Below the pieces are notes generated by a model, which saw only the letters and a list, made by a program, of their open reading frames with translations, made no database searches and was not told where the DNA came from. Of a stretch of DNA of 64,000 bases, positions 1-6,964 are shown one piece after another (positions within the stretch are counted from its first letter, which is position 1; every line of letters starts with the position of its first letter). The translations under genes were made by a program, and so were the position numbers. Source of the stretch: Marinobacter salicampi (GTDB taxonomy: Bacteria > Pseudomonadota > Gammaproteobacteria > Pseudomonadales > Oleiphilaceae); NCBI RefSeq assembly GCF_011074795.1, contig NZ_JAAMPF010000009.1:1-64000 (forward strand), read 5' to 3'.

Positions 1-640
1 GCTCTTTTTCCTCCAGGCCGGTACTCAATTGCGCCCGGATCAAGTGATCAGAAAGTAGCTTGATGGACGCAGCCTCTTCCGGGGACGGTTCGGATTCTCC
101 TGCAGCTGGCGCCGGAAGGGAGTCGGGCTCTATCGACGACTCCGGTTCGCTCGCCCGACGGGCCGACTGACTGGGCGACTGAAGGGAGGCGGGTTCTGGA
201 CTGGATTCACTCGACGCGGTTTCGGCAGTTTCGGGCATGGAGCCAGTTTCGGACACCGAGGCAGGCGGCTCGGCAACGTCTGCCTGAACTGAATCTGTCT
301 GGTCTGGCATGGGAGGGCTCGCGCCTACTTCCGGTTCTTCTCGTGCTGCGGTCTTCGGTAACTCGATAGATGGAGGCTCGGACTCGGACTCATCGATAAA
401 TACTGACGGGAGAGAAGGCTCCTCAACGCTCTGATTCTCTACCAGCGCTTCCTTTTGTTCCCCGGTGCCAAAGATCTCAACGGCGCCCCATATTATGCCC
501 CCCACCACCAGAACTAATACGAAGAGCGCAGCGAAGATGCGCCCCCAGTGATATACAACAATTTCTTGGGGTTCTGCGGGCTCGCGTAGGCTTGAGGCCT
601 GAGCTGAAAAAGGTCGCTTTTTCGGTATCGCTGTTTTCAC
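1..640 (-). CDS. DUF2914-type inner-membrane protein, 5' part only (runs off the window edge)
   Basis: Reading frame on the minus strand from a GTG at 640-638, preceded by an AGGAAG ribosome site about 8 bases upstream, and still open at base 1. The first 35 or so residues are basic and cytoplasmic. A single membrane segment follows (near IFAALFVLVLVVGGIIWG), then a long Pro/Glu/Ser-rich linker of about 120 residues. The last visible residues (LLSDHLIRAQLSTGLEEKE) resemble the start of the DUF2914 domain, which I recall as beginning with an RAQ(F/L)T stretch. The role of that family is unknown. The catalytic or conserved part lies outside the window, so the family call is an inference from a short stretch; the frame itself is convincing from its codon use and linker composition. 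Confidence 0.6.
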   Translation of the reverse strand, partial: MKTAIPKKRPFSAQASSLREPAEPQEIVVYHWGRIFAALFVLVLVVGGIIWGAVEIFGTGEQKEALVENQSVEEPSLPSVFIDESESEPPSIELPKTAAREEPEVGASPPMPDQTDSVQADVAEPPASVSETGSMPETAETASSESSPEPASLQSPSQSARRASEPESSIEPDSLPAPAAGESEPSPEEAASIKLLSDHLIRAQLSTGLEEKE

Positions 641-807
641 TGGTTGTTCTTCCTTGAAACGGGCAAAGGGTGATTAAAATTTGCGCAACAGCTTCACGTT
701 GCGGATTGCGAAGGTGTCAGACGAAAAGAAAGGGGTAAACTTGCCAGTACGGGAGACAAAATTATTAACAACACACTATAGCAAACTGGTGGAAGTATGA
801 GGTTACC

Positions 808-972
808 GTGCCGTTAATTCACTCTCGAGGGAGCTACCAGTTTGTTTTCTGGCTGGTGGCCCTGCTCAATCTGGGCGCCCTGGGGTGGCTGCTTGTGGCA
901 CCGGAGGCGATGAGTTGGCGACAACAATCGGGTTTTGATCTATCGAAATCGTTGCAGCTGCTTGGCCGGTAA
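808..972 (+). CDS. Small single-span membrane protein, unknown function
   Basis: A 54-residue frame starting at GTG with an ATGAGG ribosome site 5 bases upstream. It reads through one clear hydrophobic segment (FVFWLVALLNLGALGWLLVA) and ends in a short polar tail. It is divergent from the DUF2914-type gene, with about 165 bases between them. I do not recognise a family. The clean ribosome site and membrane segment favour a real gene, but its size leaves doubt. Confidence 0.45.
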   Translation: MPLIHSRGSYQFVFWLVALLNLGALGWLLVAPEAMSWRQQSGFDLSKSLQLLGR

Positions 973-1073
973 CTGGCCAAAAAACTGAACGGATTTATTT
1001 ATGCGTTATCGGGTCCATAGAACATATTATGGGCGGCAGTTTTACTCGAACATTGTTTTGCCCGGAGCCCGAA

Positions 1074-1307
1074 ATGATCAAGCCTGGTTGCTACAGTTGT
1101 CGGAAAAAGTTTGAGCCATCTGAGCTGAGGGTTTCTTACTCAACAAATTACTGTGAGGGCTGTGGCGTGGGGCTATTTGGTGAAGATTATTTCAGTTTCG
1201 CCAGAAAGCCCGAGCCAACGACCCGGACGAACCTGGCTGCCCATTTTGCAGTGGTTCTTTTCGGGGGTGCCTGCTGGCTGTTATGGCTTTCGACTGGCGG
1301 GTCGTGA
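1074..1307 (+). CDS. Small zinc-ribbon membrane protein, hypothetical
   Basis: A 77-residue protein with two cysteine pairs (CYSC near residue 6 and CEGC near residue 29) that would make a zinc ribbon, followed by a C-terminal hydrophobic segment (AVVLFGGACWLLWL). I chose the ATG at 1074 because a GGAG ribosome site lies 6 bases upstream. An in-frame ATG at 1029 gives 92 residues but has no ribosome site. The stop codon is 5 bases from the first clear copy of the dispersed GGGACAG repeat. Function unknown. Confidence 0.5.
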   Translation: MIKPGCYSCRKKFEPSELRVSYSTNYCEGCGVGLFGEDYFSFARKPEPTTRTNLAAHFAVVLFGGACWLLWLSTGGS

Positions 1308-1311
1308 GGAG

Positions 1312-1340
1312 GGAAAACCGGGACAGATCTATTTTCGCAG
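1312..1340 (+). repeat. Dispersed GGGACAG repeat, forward copy (transposase-proximal)
   Basis: Full-length copy of the core AACCGGGACAGATCTATTTT followed by CGCAG. It opens the non-coding block in front of the RAYT transposase and is the best match to the consensus in the window. About 20 other copies are listed separately or in the findings. Confidence 0.8.
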
Positions 1341-1440
1341 CTTTTCAATGGCTCAGAGCTAATTTTAGCCACTACCGACCGGCTCCACACTTCGGTTAAC
1401 ATCGTCTGCCAGTGCACAGAATGGATTCTGTGTTTCAAAA
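1341..1440 (+). repeat. Transposase 5' flank element with hairpin
   Basis: About 100 bases between the GGGACAG copy and the transposase start. The block is repeated at about 80% identity at 15642-15737, where no transposase follows. It ends in a perfect 8-bp inverted repeat, CACAGAAT-GG-ATTCTGTG (1415-1432), which is conserved in both copies. Conservation of the hairpin suggests it is a recognition structure, as REP hairpins are for RAYT proteins (inference). Confidence 0.6.
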
Positions 1441-1454
1441 GCAAGGAGACGCTG

Positions 1455-2147
1455 ATGCCTAGACAGGCCAGGGTGATCGTGCCCGGTTTTCCCCACCACA
1501 TTGTCCAACGCGGCCATAACCGTCAGCCGGTTTTCGTCGAACGTCGGGATTTTGAGTATTACCTGGCAAACCTTCAGGAATGGAAGCAGGTCTATGAGCT
1601 GGAGGTGTTCAGTTATTGCCTGATGACGAACCATGTTCATCTGGTCGTTCAGGCGAACGACAACCTGACTGCTATTCCTCAATTGATGAAGCGTCTGGCT
1701 GGTCGTCAGACACGCTTTGTGAATGCCCTTGAAAAACGCAGTGGTTCGCTCTGGGAAGGGCGCTACAAGATTAGCCCGATAGATACTGATGCCTACCTGC
1801 TGGCTTGTTGTCGCTATGTAGAACTCAACCCTGTGAAAGCAGGGATGGTGGATAAGCCTGAGTGTTATGAGTGGTCCAGCTATTCTTCGCGGGTAGGGAT
1901 CTCACATTGCCCCTGGCTGGATGAGCCCGGCACTTTTCGGGCACTGGCAGGCAGTTACCAGGAGAGGATCGACGCCTTCCGGCACTTCGTTGAGCAGGAA
2001 AATGGTTCGGCAGCAGATGAATTGATTCGCACGGCGATCAATAGCAACAAGCTGACTGGTGGCAACAAGTTCGTCGATGAAATTGAGAACCGCATTGGTA
2101 TCAGGGTTGAAGCTCGTAAGCCGGGGAGGCCTGTCGCGGGAAAATAG
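1455..2147 (+). CDS. REP-associated tyrosine transposase (RAYT, Y1_Tnp / IS200-like HUH family)
   Basis: A 230-residue single-domain protein. The RAYT signature GHNRQPVF is at residues 20-27. The metal-binding HUH motif NHVHLVV is at residues 59-65 (His60, His62). The catalytic tyrosine is probably Tyr121 in CCRYVELNPVKAGMV. Family knowledge: RAYTs are single-copy Y1 transposases that bind and cleave extragenic hairpins and are thought to have spread REP elements. The ATG at 1455 follows an AAGGAG site. The stop codon TAG lies inside a reverse copy of the dispersed repeat, and a forward copy lies upstream, so the gene is bracketed by the family. The frame is intact with all motifs present, so it may be active. 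Confidence 0.9.
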   Translation: MPRQARVIVPGFPHHIVQRGHNRQPVFVERRDFEYYLANLQEWKQVYELEVFSYCLMTNHVHLVVQANDNLTAIPQLMKRLAGRQTRFVNALEKRSGSLWEGRYKISPIDTDAYLLACCRYVELNPVKAGMVDKPECYEWSSYSSRVGISHCPWLDEPGTFRALAGSYQERIDAFRHFVEQENGSAADELIRTAINSNKLTGGNKFVDEIENRIGIRVEARKPGRPVAGK

Positions 2148-2162
2148 GTCTGTCCCGGTTTC
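2136..2162 (-). repeat. Dispersed GGGACAG repeat, reverse copy at the transposase stop
   Basis: Reads AAAATAGGTCTGTCCCGG on the plus strand, the reverse complement of the consensus. The TAG inside it is the transposase stop codon. Together with the copy at 1312-1340 it gives the transposase inverted flanks. Confidence 0.75.
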
Positions 2163-2206
2163 GCGCACACTTTTACGTTGCGGCTCATGGAGGGCGCTTT
2201 CTGGCA

Positions 2207-2596
2207 GTGCTGCTATTACTTATTTCGCTGACGGTATACGGAGCGAAGATGAACAACCTGAGCGACTACCAGTGGAAAAACAGGCTGATCCTGGTGCAGG
2301 CAGGCGCTGAAACAGAGGGCGCTATTGATGCCCTCAGGGATGCGCGGGTTGAAGTCGATGACCGTGACATTATCTGGTTCGTGAACACCGGGTCGGGTCT
2401 GATTTCAAATCAGGCAACGGTGTCCGGCGGCGTTGAAAGAGATGTGACAGAGTTGCTCGCCAAGGCCCGCTCTGAGGATCGGGTGCTGCTGATTGGAAAA
2501 GACGGCGGCATCAAGAGCCGCGAACCCGGCCTCAATCTCGACGGAATTTTCCGCCGGATCGATACCATGCCGATGCGTAGGCGCGAGATGGAATAA
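2207..2596 (+). CDS. DUF4174 domain protein (secreted or anchored, possibly 5'-truncated)
   Basis: A 129-residue frame from a GTG. A hydrophobic N-terminus (VLLLLISLTVYGA) is followed by LSDYQWKNRLILV and ends near IDTMPMRRREME. This start and ending are what I recall of DUF4174, a thioredoxin-fold-like family of unknown function. The same frame is open upstream (reading AHFYVAAHGGRFLA) back into the reverse repeat copy without an ATG. The natural signal-peptide start may therefore have been replaced when repeat material arrived. The stop codon TAA is the first base triplet of the next forward repeat copy. Confidence 0.6.
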   Translation: MLLLLISLTVYGAKMNNLSDYQWKNRLILVQAGAETEGAIDALRDARVEVDDRDIIWFVNTGSGLISNQATVSGGVERDVTELLAKARSEDRVLLIGKDGGIKSREPGLNLDGIFRRIDTMPMRRREME

Positions 2597-2622
2597 AACC
2601 GGGACAGATTTATTTTCGCAGT
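2596..2622 (+). repeat. Dispersed GGGACAG repeat, forward copy
   Basis: AAAACCGGGACAGATTTATT followed by TTCGCAG, starting at the stop codon of the DUF4174 gene. Close match to the consensus with T for C in the AGATCT centre. Confidence 0.75.
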
Positions 2623-2923
2623 CCCGGATTCCCGTCTGCGGTGAGAGCAAAATGCTCTTCGTTATGCCCAGACCGATTCCTCGGATGATCGCTTACTCAC
2701 GGGCCAAATATGCCAGATTTTCCGGTTTAAACAGTTAATTGTCCTAAGTCAGGGTCAAATTTTTTCCGGGCATTGGGAAACCGGCACAGCAATGCCGTTG
2801 GTTTTATATTCTTTGATATTTAAGGCACTTATTTTTACAAACTGATTCAGGAATACGAGGGAGTTGTCAGGGAACGTGTGCTTTTATAGCTGGGCATATG
2901 ATGTTTTTCATACGGAGGTGCAG
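2623..2923. other. Intergenic stretch, nothing coding recognised
   Basis: About 300 bases between the repeat copy at 2596-2622 and the next gene. It turns AT-rich after about 2740, as a promoter region would. I see no conserved gene, tRNA or strong hairpin. Confidence 0.4.
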
Positions 2924-3400
2924 ATGCTTGGCAAGTTGAAAGCGCAGAAAGAAAGACTGGCGGGAAGCGTGAAAGCTGCATACCCAACAGAGGGCCTTCG
3001 GACATTGAAGGAGTCATCACAACAGAAACTCAAGAGCGGGTCCGAGAGGGTTAATGAGAGTTTCAGAAAAGTTTCTCAAGATACCTCGAAAAGCTTTTCT
3101 GAACAGAAGAGGAAGACCTCAGAGGTGATGCAAAAGCATTGGCCAGTGGTTGAAAAGCTTCTTGTTGAGGGCTTGCTCGGCACTGCAGAAGAGAAGCTTC
3201 GAGATACTGAATCGGTTGTGTATGTTTTCGACAAGGTTTACGAAGCTCTCCCTATGGCTATACGCCTGCTGGTGGGGAGGGATAAATTCATCGGTTACTG
3301 CGTAAGTCACCAGGCTCCGCTGCTTGAGAAAATTGATGGCTATCGGGCGGAAAAAGAAGCAGCGGGTCTTAATGACCTTGCTTTGGAAGGGCCTATGTGA
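2924..3400 (+). CDS. Hypothetical cytoplasmic helical protein
   Basis: A 158-residue protein starting at the ATG 5 bases after a GGAGG site; an upstream in-frame start at 2864 lacks one. Residues 1-75 are rich in Lys, Glu, Ser and Gln with heptad-like spacing, so a coiled coil or amphipathic helix is likely. Residues 80-140 are more hydrophobic and ordered (EALPMAIRLLVGRDKFIGYC). No family recognised. The stop TGA overlaps the start of a degenerate repeat copy. Confidence 0.6.
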   Translation: MLGKLKAQKERLAGSVKAAYPTEGLRTLKESSQQKLKSGSERVNESFRKVSQDTSKSFSEQKRKTSEVMQKHWPVVEKLLVEGLLGTAEEKLRDTESVVYVFDKVYEALPMAIRLLVGRDKFIGYCVSHQAPLLEKIDGYRAEKEAAGLNDLALEGPM

Positions 3401-3457
3401 AAACCGGGGCAGGCCTATTTCCTGGGGGCTCTTGATTTATAGATCTATTTTCGCAGC
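3399..3457 (+). repeat. Dispersed repeat, degenerate forward double copy
   Basis: Two partial forward copies: AAAACCGGGGCAGGCCTATT at the gene end, then ATAGATCTATTTTCGCAG about 37 bases later. A similar degenerate layout (CCAGGCCTG then GATCTGTTTTT) recurs after hipB at 8680-8712. Confidence 0.55.
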
Positions 3458-3582
3458 TCAGACTCATTTGACGAGATCCGGGAACAGCCAGGGCTCAGCG
3501 TGCTCAGGGATAGGAATCGCCCAGCTAAGCGGTGCTGACTTGGTGTCGGACCCCAGCAAGCCTGCCTCTCTAAACCGAAACA

Positions 3583-3625
3583 CGGGACAGATTTGTTTTC
3601 TCCACTACAAAATCGATCTGTCCCG
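3583..3625. repeat. Inverted pair of GGGACAG repeats forming a hairpin
   Basis: A forward copy (CGGGACAGATTTGTTTTC) and a reverse copy (AAAATCGATCTGTCCCG) are separated by about 8 bases. The outer 10 bp are perfectly complementary and about 14 of 17 positions pair overall. This is a BIME-like head-to-head arrangement. It lies 46 bases upstream of the M14 peptidase and could also act as an RNA hairpin there. Confidence 0.65.
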
Positions 3626-3670
3626 GTTTTGGCAGTTTTGATTTGGTACTGACCGAAAGGGAAAAGCGAT

Positions 3671-4627
3671 ATGAACACAGCTTCAACAGCCTATCCAATC
3701 GGTACGCCCGGCACCCCCTGGGGCGACGTGGAACGGGCGGAGTGGCTGTCACGGCAGACCCGTCAACGCAGTTACGAGTCCGACGTGTTGAGGGTGATCG
3801 AGCGGCTGCGTTCGCGCTTCGACGTAGAAGAGTATGGCCGTCTGGACTATGGCGCGGACATTTATCCGCTGATGGCCATCCGCAGCCGTGACTGGCGTGC
3901 CGATCGGCCGGTGGCGCTGATTACGGGCGGCGTGCATGGCTATGAAACAAGCGGTGTCCATGGTGCGCTGCAGTTCATTGAACAACATGCCGCGGATTAT
4001 GCCGGTCGGGTAAACCTGCTGGTCGCACCTTGCGTCAGCCCCTGGGCTTACGAGCGCATCCATCGCTGGAACGCGAACGCGATTGATCCCAACCGCTCGT
4101 TTCGTGATGACGGCCAGGCCGGGGAGTCAGTGGCGCTCATGCAACTGGTCGCTTCGACAGACGAGCCAATACTGCTGCACATCGACCTGCACGAGACCAC
4201 CGATACCGACGAAACCGAGTTCCGCCCGGTGCTTGCGGCCCGTGATGGCAAACCGTTTGAGCCGGGGGAGATTCCGGATGGTTTCTACCTGGTGGACGAC
4301 ACCGAGTGCCCGCACCCGGAATTCCAGCAGGCGTTAATCAAGGCGGTGGAAAAGATCACCCATATCGCGGCGGCGGATGACAACGGCGAAATCCTCGGCT
4401 CACCGGCAGCCGCTCGCGGTGTTATTCAGTACCCGCTGGCGCAGCTTGGCCTTTGTACTGGCATGACCAACGCCCGCTACAGGACCACCACCGAGGTCTA
4501 CCCGGACAGCGACCGGGGGACCCCCGAGCAATGCAACGCCGCGCAGGTTGCCGCCGTGTGTGCGGCGATCGACTATGCGCTGTCAGAGCATCTTACAAGT
4601 CCGCACGGCGCAGTGCCTCAGGCGTAA
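3671..4627 (+). CDS. M14-family zinc carboxypeptidase / succinylglutamate desuccinylase-like hydrolase
   Basis: A 318-residue cytoplasmic hydrolase. The zinc ligands are visible: HGYE near residues 88-91 (the HxxE motif) and His in HIDLHETTDTDE near residue 170. The substrate-binding DPNRSF motif is near residue 140, and TTEVYPD near residue 280 probably carries the catalytic Glu. No signal peptide is present. The start follows an AAGGG ribosome site. The 3' end overlaps the convergent hydroxy-acid oxidase gene by 35 bases. The family cleaves C-terminal amino acids or N-acyl groups; the substrate cannot be told from the sequence. Confidence 0.8.
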   Translation: MNTASTAYPIGTPGTPWGDVERAEWLSRQTRQRSYESDVLRVIERLRSRFDVEEYGRLDYGADIYPLMAIRSRDWRADRPVALITGGVHGYETSGVHGALQFIEQHAADYAGRVNLLVAPCVSPWAYERIHRWNANAIDPNRSFRDDGQAGESVALMQLVASTDEPILLHIDLHETTDTDETEFRPVLAARDGKPFEPGEIPDGFYLVDDTECPHPEFQQALIKAVEKITHIAAADDNGEILGSPAAARGVIQYPLAQLGLCTGMTNARYRTTTEVYPDSDRGTPEQCNAAQVAAVCAAIDYALSEHLTSPHGAVPQA

Positions 4628-5885
4628 TCTCGCTGATGGACTTGCAACCAGAAAGCCCCATGGTGAGCTCGAAATCCGTTTTCAGGTTGGCGATCACTTC
4701 CCGAACCCCGGCTTCGCCAGCAATCGCCAGCCCGTAGACCCAGGGACGTCCCAGGCCAACGGCGGTGGCGCCCAATGCCAGTGCCTTGAAAATGTCAGCG
4801 CCGGTGCGGATGCCGCTGTCCATGATTACCGGCACCCGGCCGGCAACGGCTTCAACCACCTCTGGCAGGGCCTCGAGGCTGCCGATGGCCCCGTCCACCT
4901 GGCGCCCGCCGTGGTTGGAGACAATGATGCCGTCCATGCCATAGTCCACCGCTTTGCGGCCGTCGTCCGGATGTTGGATGCCTTTCAGCACGATCGGCAG
5001 GCGGGTGTGGTCGCGCAGCATCTTCAGGTCGTCCCAGGTTAATGAGGTTTTGGAATAAACCGCGATGAATTCCTGTACCGCCGCCATGGCCTTGCCAGAA
5101 CTGATGCCGTCCAGGGCGCCACCGGGCCAGGATTGGCCGATCTGCTTTAGGTTTTTGAGCGTTTCCAGCGACAGCTTGGGCCTGGTCGAGCTGCCCCGCC
5201 GGCTCGGGTTTTTCAGGCTTTCCAGAAAGACAGGGTCGCTGGTGTACTGGGCAATGCCTTTGCCCCGCAGAAAGGGTAGGTAGGCCAGATCCAGGTCCCG
5301 GGTGCGCCAGCCCAGCATGGTGGTATCCAGGGTGACCACGATAGCCTCGCATCCACAATTCTCGGCCCGGCTGACCAGGCTTCGCACCAGATCGTCGGAT
5401 TTGCTCCAGTACAGCTGGAACCAGCGTGCGCCGTCCCCCATGGCGTCGGCTACCTTCTCCATGGGCTGCGATGCCTGGTTGGAAAAGATCATCGGTATGC
5501 CCTCGGCCGCGGCGGCGCGGCCAACGGCCTGGTCAGCGTCCCCGTGGGCCATTTCCAGCACGCCGATCGGGCTTAGCAGGAAGGGGCTGGGCAGGGAGCG
5601 ACCGAAGAGGTTAACGGTGGTATCCCGCCTGGATACGTCGTTAAGCATGCGCGGAACAATACGCTGGCGCTCAAAGGCGTTCCGGTTCGCACGCATGGTG
5701 CTTTCCAGACCGGCCCCGCCGGCGATGTAGGCATAGGCCTCCGGGCTCATGGCGGCGCAGCCCTTGCGCTCGAGCTCGTGAAAATCCACCGGTACCAGTG
5801 GTTTTTCTCCGCTCAGGCCTTTGCTGTATATGTCCTGCTGGCGGTTAATGGTCGGTGCTCGGCGACCGGCGGGGCTTTTGTCCAT
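4593..5885 (-). CDS. FMN-dependent alpha-hydroxy acid oxidase (lactate 2-monooxygenase-like)
   Basis: A 430-residue protein of the FMN alpha-hydroxy acid dehydrogenase family. Visible motifs are the FMN and substrate loop SNHGGRQVDG near residue 321 (catalytic His), DSGIRTGADIFKALALGA near residue 358, and an N-terminal AYAYIAGGAGLESTM segment typical of the fold. The N-terminal extension starting with GRRAPTINRQQDIY is more like lactate 2-monooxygenase than LldD. It would oxidise a 2-hydroxy acid to a 2-oxo acid, with O2 or a respiratory acceptor. The ATG follows AAGGAG. The gene ends convergently into the M14 peptidase. Confidence 0.8.
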   Translation of the reverse strand: MDKSPAGRRAPTINRQQDIYSKGLSGEKPLVPVDFHELERKGCAAMSPEAYAYIAGGAGLESTMRANRNAFERQRIVPRMLNDVSRRDTTVNLFGRSLPSPFLLSPIGVLEMAHGDADQAVGRAAAAEGIPMIFSNQASQPMEKVADAMGDGARWFQLYWSKSDDLVRSLVSRAENCGCEAIVVTLDTTMLGWRTRDLDLAYLPFLRGKGIAQYTSDPVFLESLKNPSRRGSSTRPKLSLETLKNLKQIGQSWPGGALDGISSGKAMAAVQEFIAVYSKTSLTWDDLKMLRDHTRLPIVLKGIQHPDDGRKAVDYGMDGIIVSNHGGRQVDGAIGSLEALPEVVEAVAGRVPVIMDSGIRTGADIFKALALGATAVGLGRPWVYGLAIAGEAGVREVIANLKTDFELTMGLSGCKSISEITPEALRRADL

Positions 5886-5993
5886 GGTGGTGGCACTCCT
5901 TGTGGCATTATGTAGTTTTTATGGGGTCCCACTATAGCTCTGGTGGAAAGGGCCTGTAAAAAAGCCCGGAATCTTTTGCCCAACAACCACAAG

Positions 5994-6017
5994 AATCGGG
6001 ACAGTCCCATTTTTCAG
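5994..6017 (+). repeat. Dispersed repeat variant (GGGACAGTCCCATTTTT)
   Basis: A forward GGGACAG followed by TCCCATTTTTCAG instead of TCTATTTTCGCAG. It ends about 10 bases before the ATG of the TIGR03643 protein and probably supplies its leader. Confidence 0.5.
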
Positions 6018-6026
6018 GGACTCTGG

Positions 6027-6260
6027 ATGTACACCCGAATCATTGAAATGGCTTGGGAAGACAGGACGCCATTTGAAGCAATTACCTTGCAGTTTGGGCT
6101 CAGAGAGTCTGAAGTCATCCGTCTGATGCGCCGATGTTTGAAACGCGGCAGTTTTAACCTTTGGCGCTCGAGGGTTGCTGGACGTGCAACGAAACATCTG
6201 AAATTACGGAGCCCAGAAGTAGCTAGAGGCTATTGCCCAACCCAGTATAAACATCGGTAA
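6027..6260 (+). CDS. TIGR03643 family small protein
   Basis: 77 residues from the ATG at 6027. The core RIIEMAWEDRTPFEAI, then LQFGLRESEVIRLMRR and SFNLWRSRVAGRATKHL, matches my memory of TIGR03643, a short conserved family with a helix-turn-helix-like look and no known function. The frame is open back to 5943, but that part is repeat sequence and not conserved. AGGGA lies 7 bases before the chosen ATG. Confidence 0.7.
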   Translation: MYTRIIEMAWEDRTPFEAITLQFGLRESEVIRLMRRCLKRGSFNLWRSRVAGRATKHLKLRSPEVARGYCPTQYKHR

Positions 6261-6359
6261 TTTACAGCACGCATGGGCAGGCGTTTCCGAGAAAACTGCC
6301 TTCCTGCTGAGGTATTTCGATTTGCGAATCCTTTTTGTAATGAAGGTATAAGCATAGGG

Positions 6360-6415
6360 CGAAAATTAGATCTTTCCCGGTTTTTCCAGGACAAGTGAGG
6401 AAACCGGGACCGTTT
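6360..6415. repeat. Dispersed repeat, reverse and forward pair
   Basis: A reverse copy (GAAAATTAGATCTTTCCCGG) is followed within about 20 bases by the start of a forward copy (GGAAACCGGGACCG). CCCGGTTT and AAACCGGG can pair. The forward copy abuts the stop codon of the convergent small gene. Confidence 0.55.
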
Positions 6416-6606
6416 CAGTTCCCCTTTTTGAATTTTGCTTTGCAATTGCCACTCATGCACATCGTACAGTAGTGCTCACGGTCCTCGTGTTTGCCGTCCT
6501 CTGCGATAGTGATGCCGCAGCCGTTGCAGCGCAGGATGGCAACGTCTTCGTCAAACTCTACAATCGCGTGTTCGTAATTCATAAGCCAGTTCGTGAGAAA
6601 CCCCAT
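6415..6606 (-). CDS. Small four-cysteine protein, hypothetical
   Basis: 63 residues with CNGC near residues 28-31 and CTMC near residues 47-50, a likely zinc ribbon, ending in a basic tail (KAKFKKGN). An internal ATG (MNYEHAIVEFDEDVAILRC) is an alternative start. No strong ribosome site precedes either. The stop codon abuts a dispersed repeat copy. Family not recognised. Confidence 0.45.
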   Translation of the reverse strand: MGFLTNWLMNYEHAIVEFDEDVAILRCNGCGITIAEDGKHEDREHYCTMCMSGNCKAKFKKGN

Positions 6607-6631
6607 CCTTCGATGTGGGGAGGGATAGCTT

Positions 6632-6647
6632 GTCGGCTAAAGCCGAC
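6632..6647. repeat. REP-like palindrome GTCGGCT-AA-AGCCGAC
   Basis: A perfect 7-bp inverted repeat with a 2-base centre, in the non-coding region between the small four-cysteine gene and hipA. Its composition and size are those of classic REP hairpins, and it is unrelated in sequence to the GGGACAG family. It is the only copy I noticed in the window. Confidence 0.45.
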
Positions 6648-6899
6648 CCGGCTCTCACACTCCTTTCGACTGAGCTATCAAACGTGAATGGTAAGTGCTG
6701 TCCGCGCCTGGCTGTCTCGCACTTTCATCAGAATACGACTCCCGCGCCGGCTCAGACTGCTGGTTAGCGATCACTCTGGGTAAGCTGTTATGAATCCATT
6801 GTAATTCAGGGAGTTTTTGTTGGTAGTAGTTGTTAGCTGGCCGGTCTTATGGCCGCTTGATTGGCCGGGCTCGGGCTATTTGCCGCGAATTTCTAAAAA

Positions 6900-6960
6900 T
6901 ACAAGTAGAATTGTAATAAGGCTGGAGCGTGCTAATATAATTACAATTAAACTTGTAATT
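6900..6960 (+). promoter_or_regulatory. hipA promoter with two operator-like palindromes
   Basis: Two palindromes share the half-site TACAA-N6-TTGTA: 6900-6915 and 6939-6960. The second is a perfect AATTACAA-N6-TTGTAATT. Their centres are 42 bases apart, four helical turns. A TATAAT at 6936-6941 is overlapped by the second site, and a possible -35 (TTGTAA, 6911-6916) by the first. This fits cooperative autorepression by the HipB-HipA complex, as in the E. coli hip operon (family knowledge); the binding itself is inferred. Confidence 0.65.
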
Positions 6961-6964
6961 AGAG

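Noticed and set aside
2405..3678. Several small frames encoding KTGTDLFS- or ENKSVPV-type peptides
   Set aside because: These peptides are translations of the dispersed GGGACAG repeat, so the frames are artefacts of the repeat and not genes.
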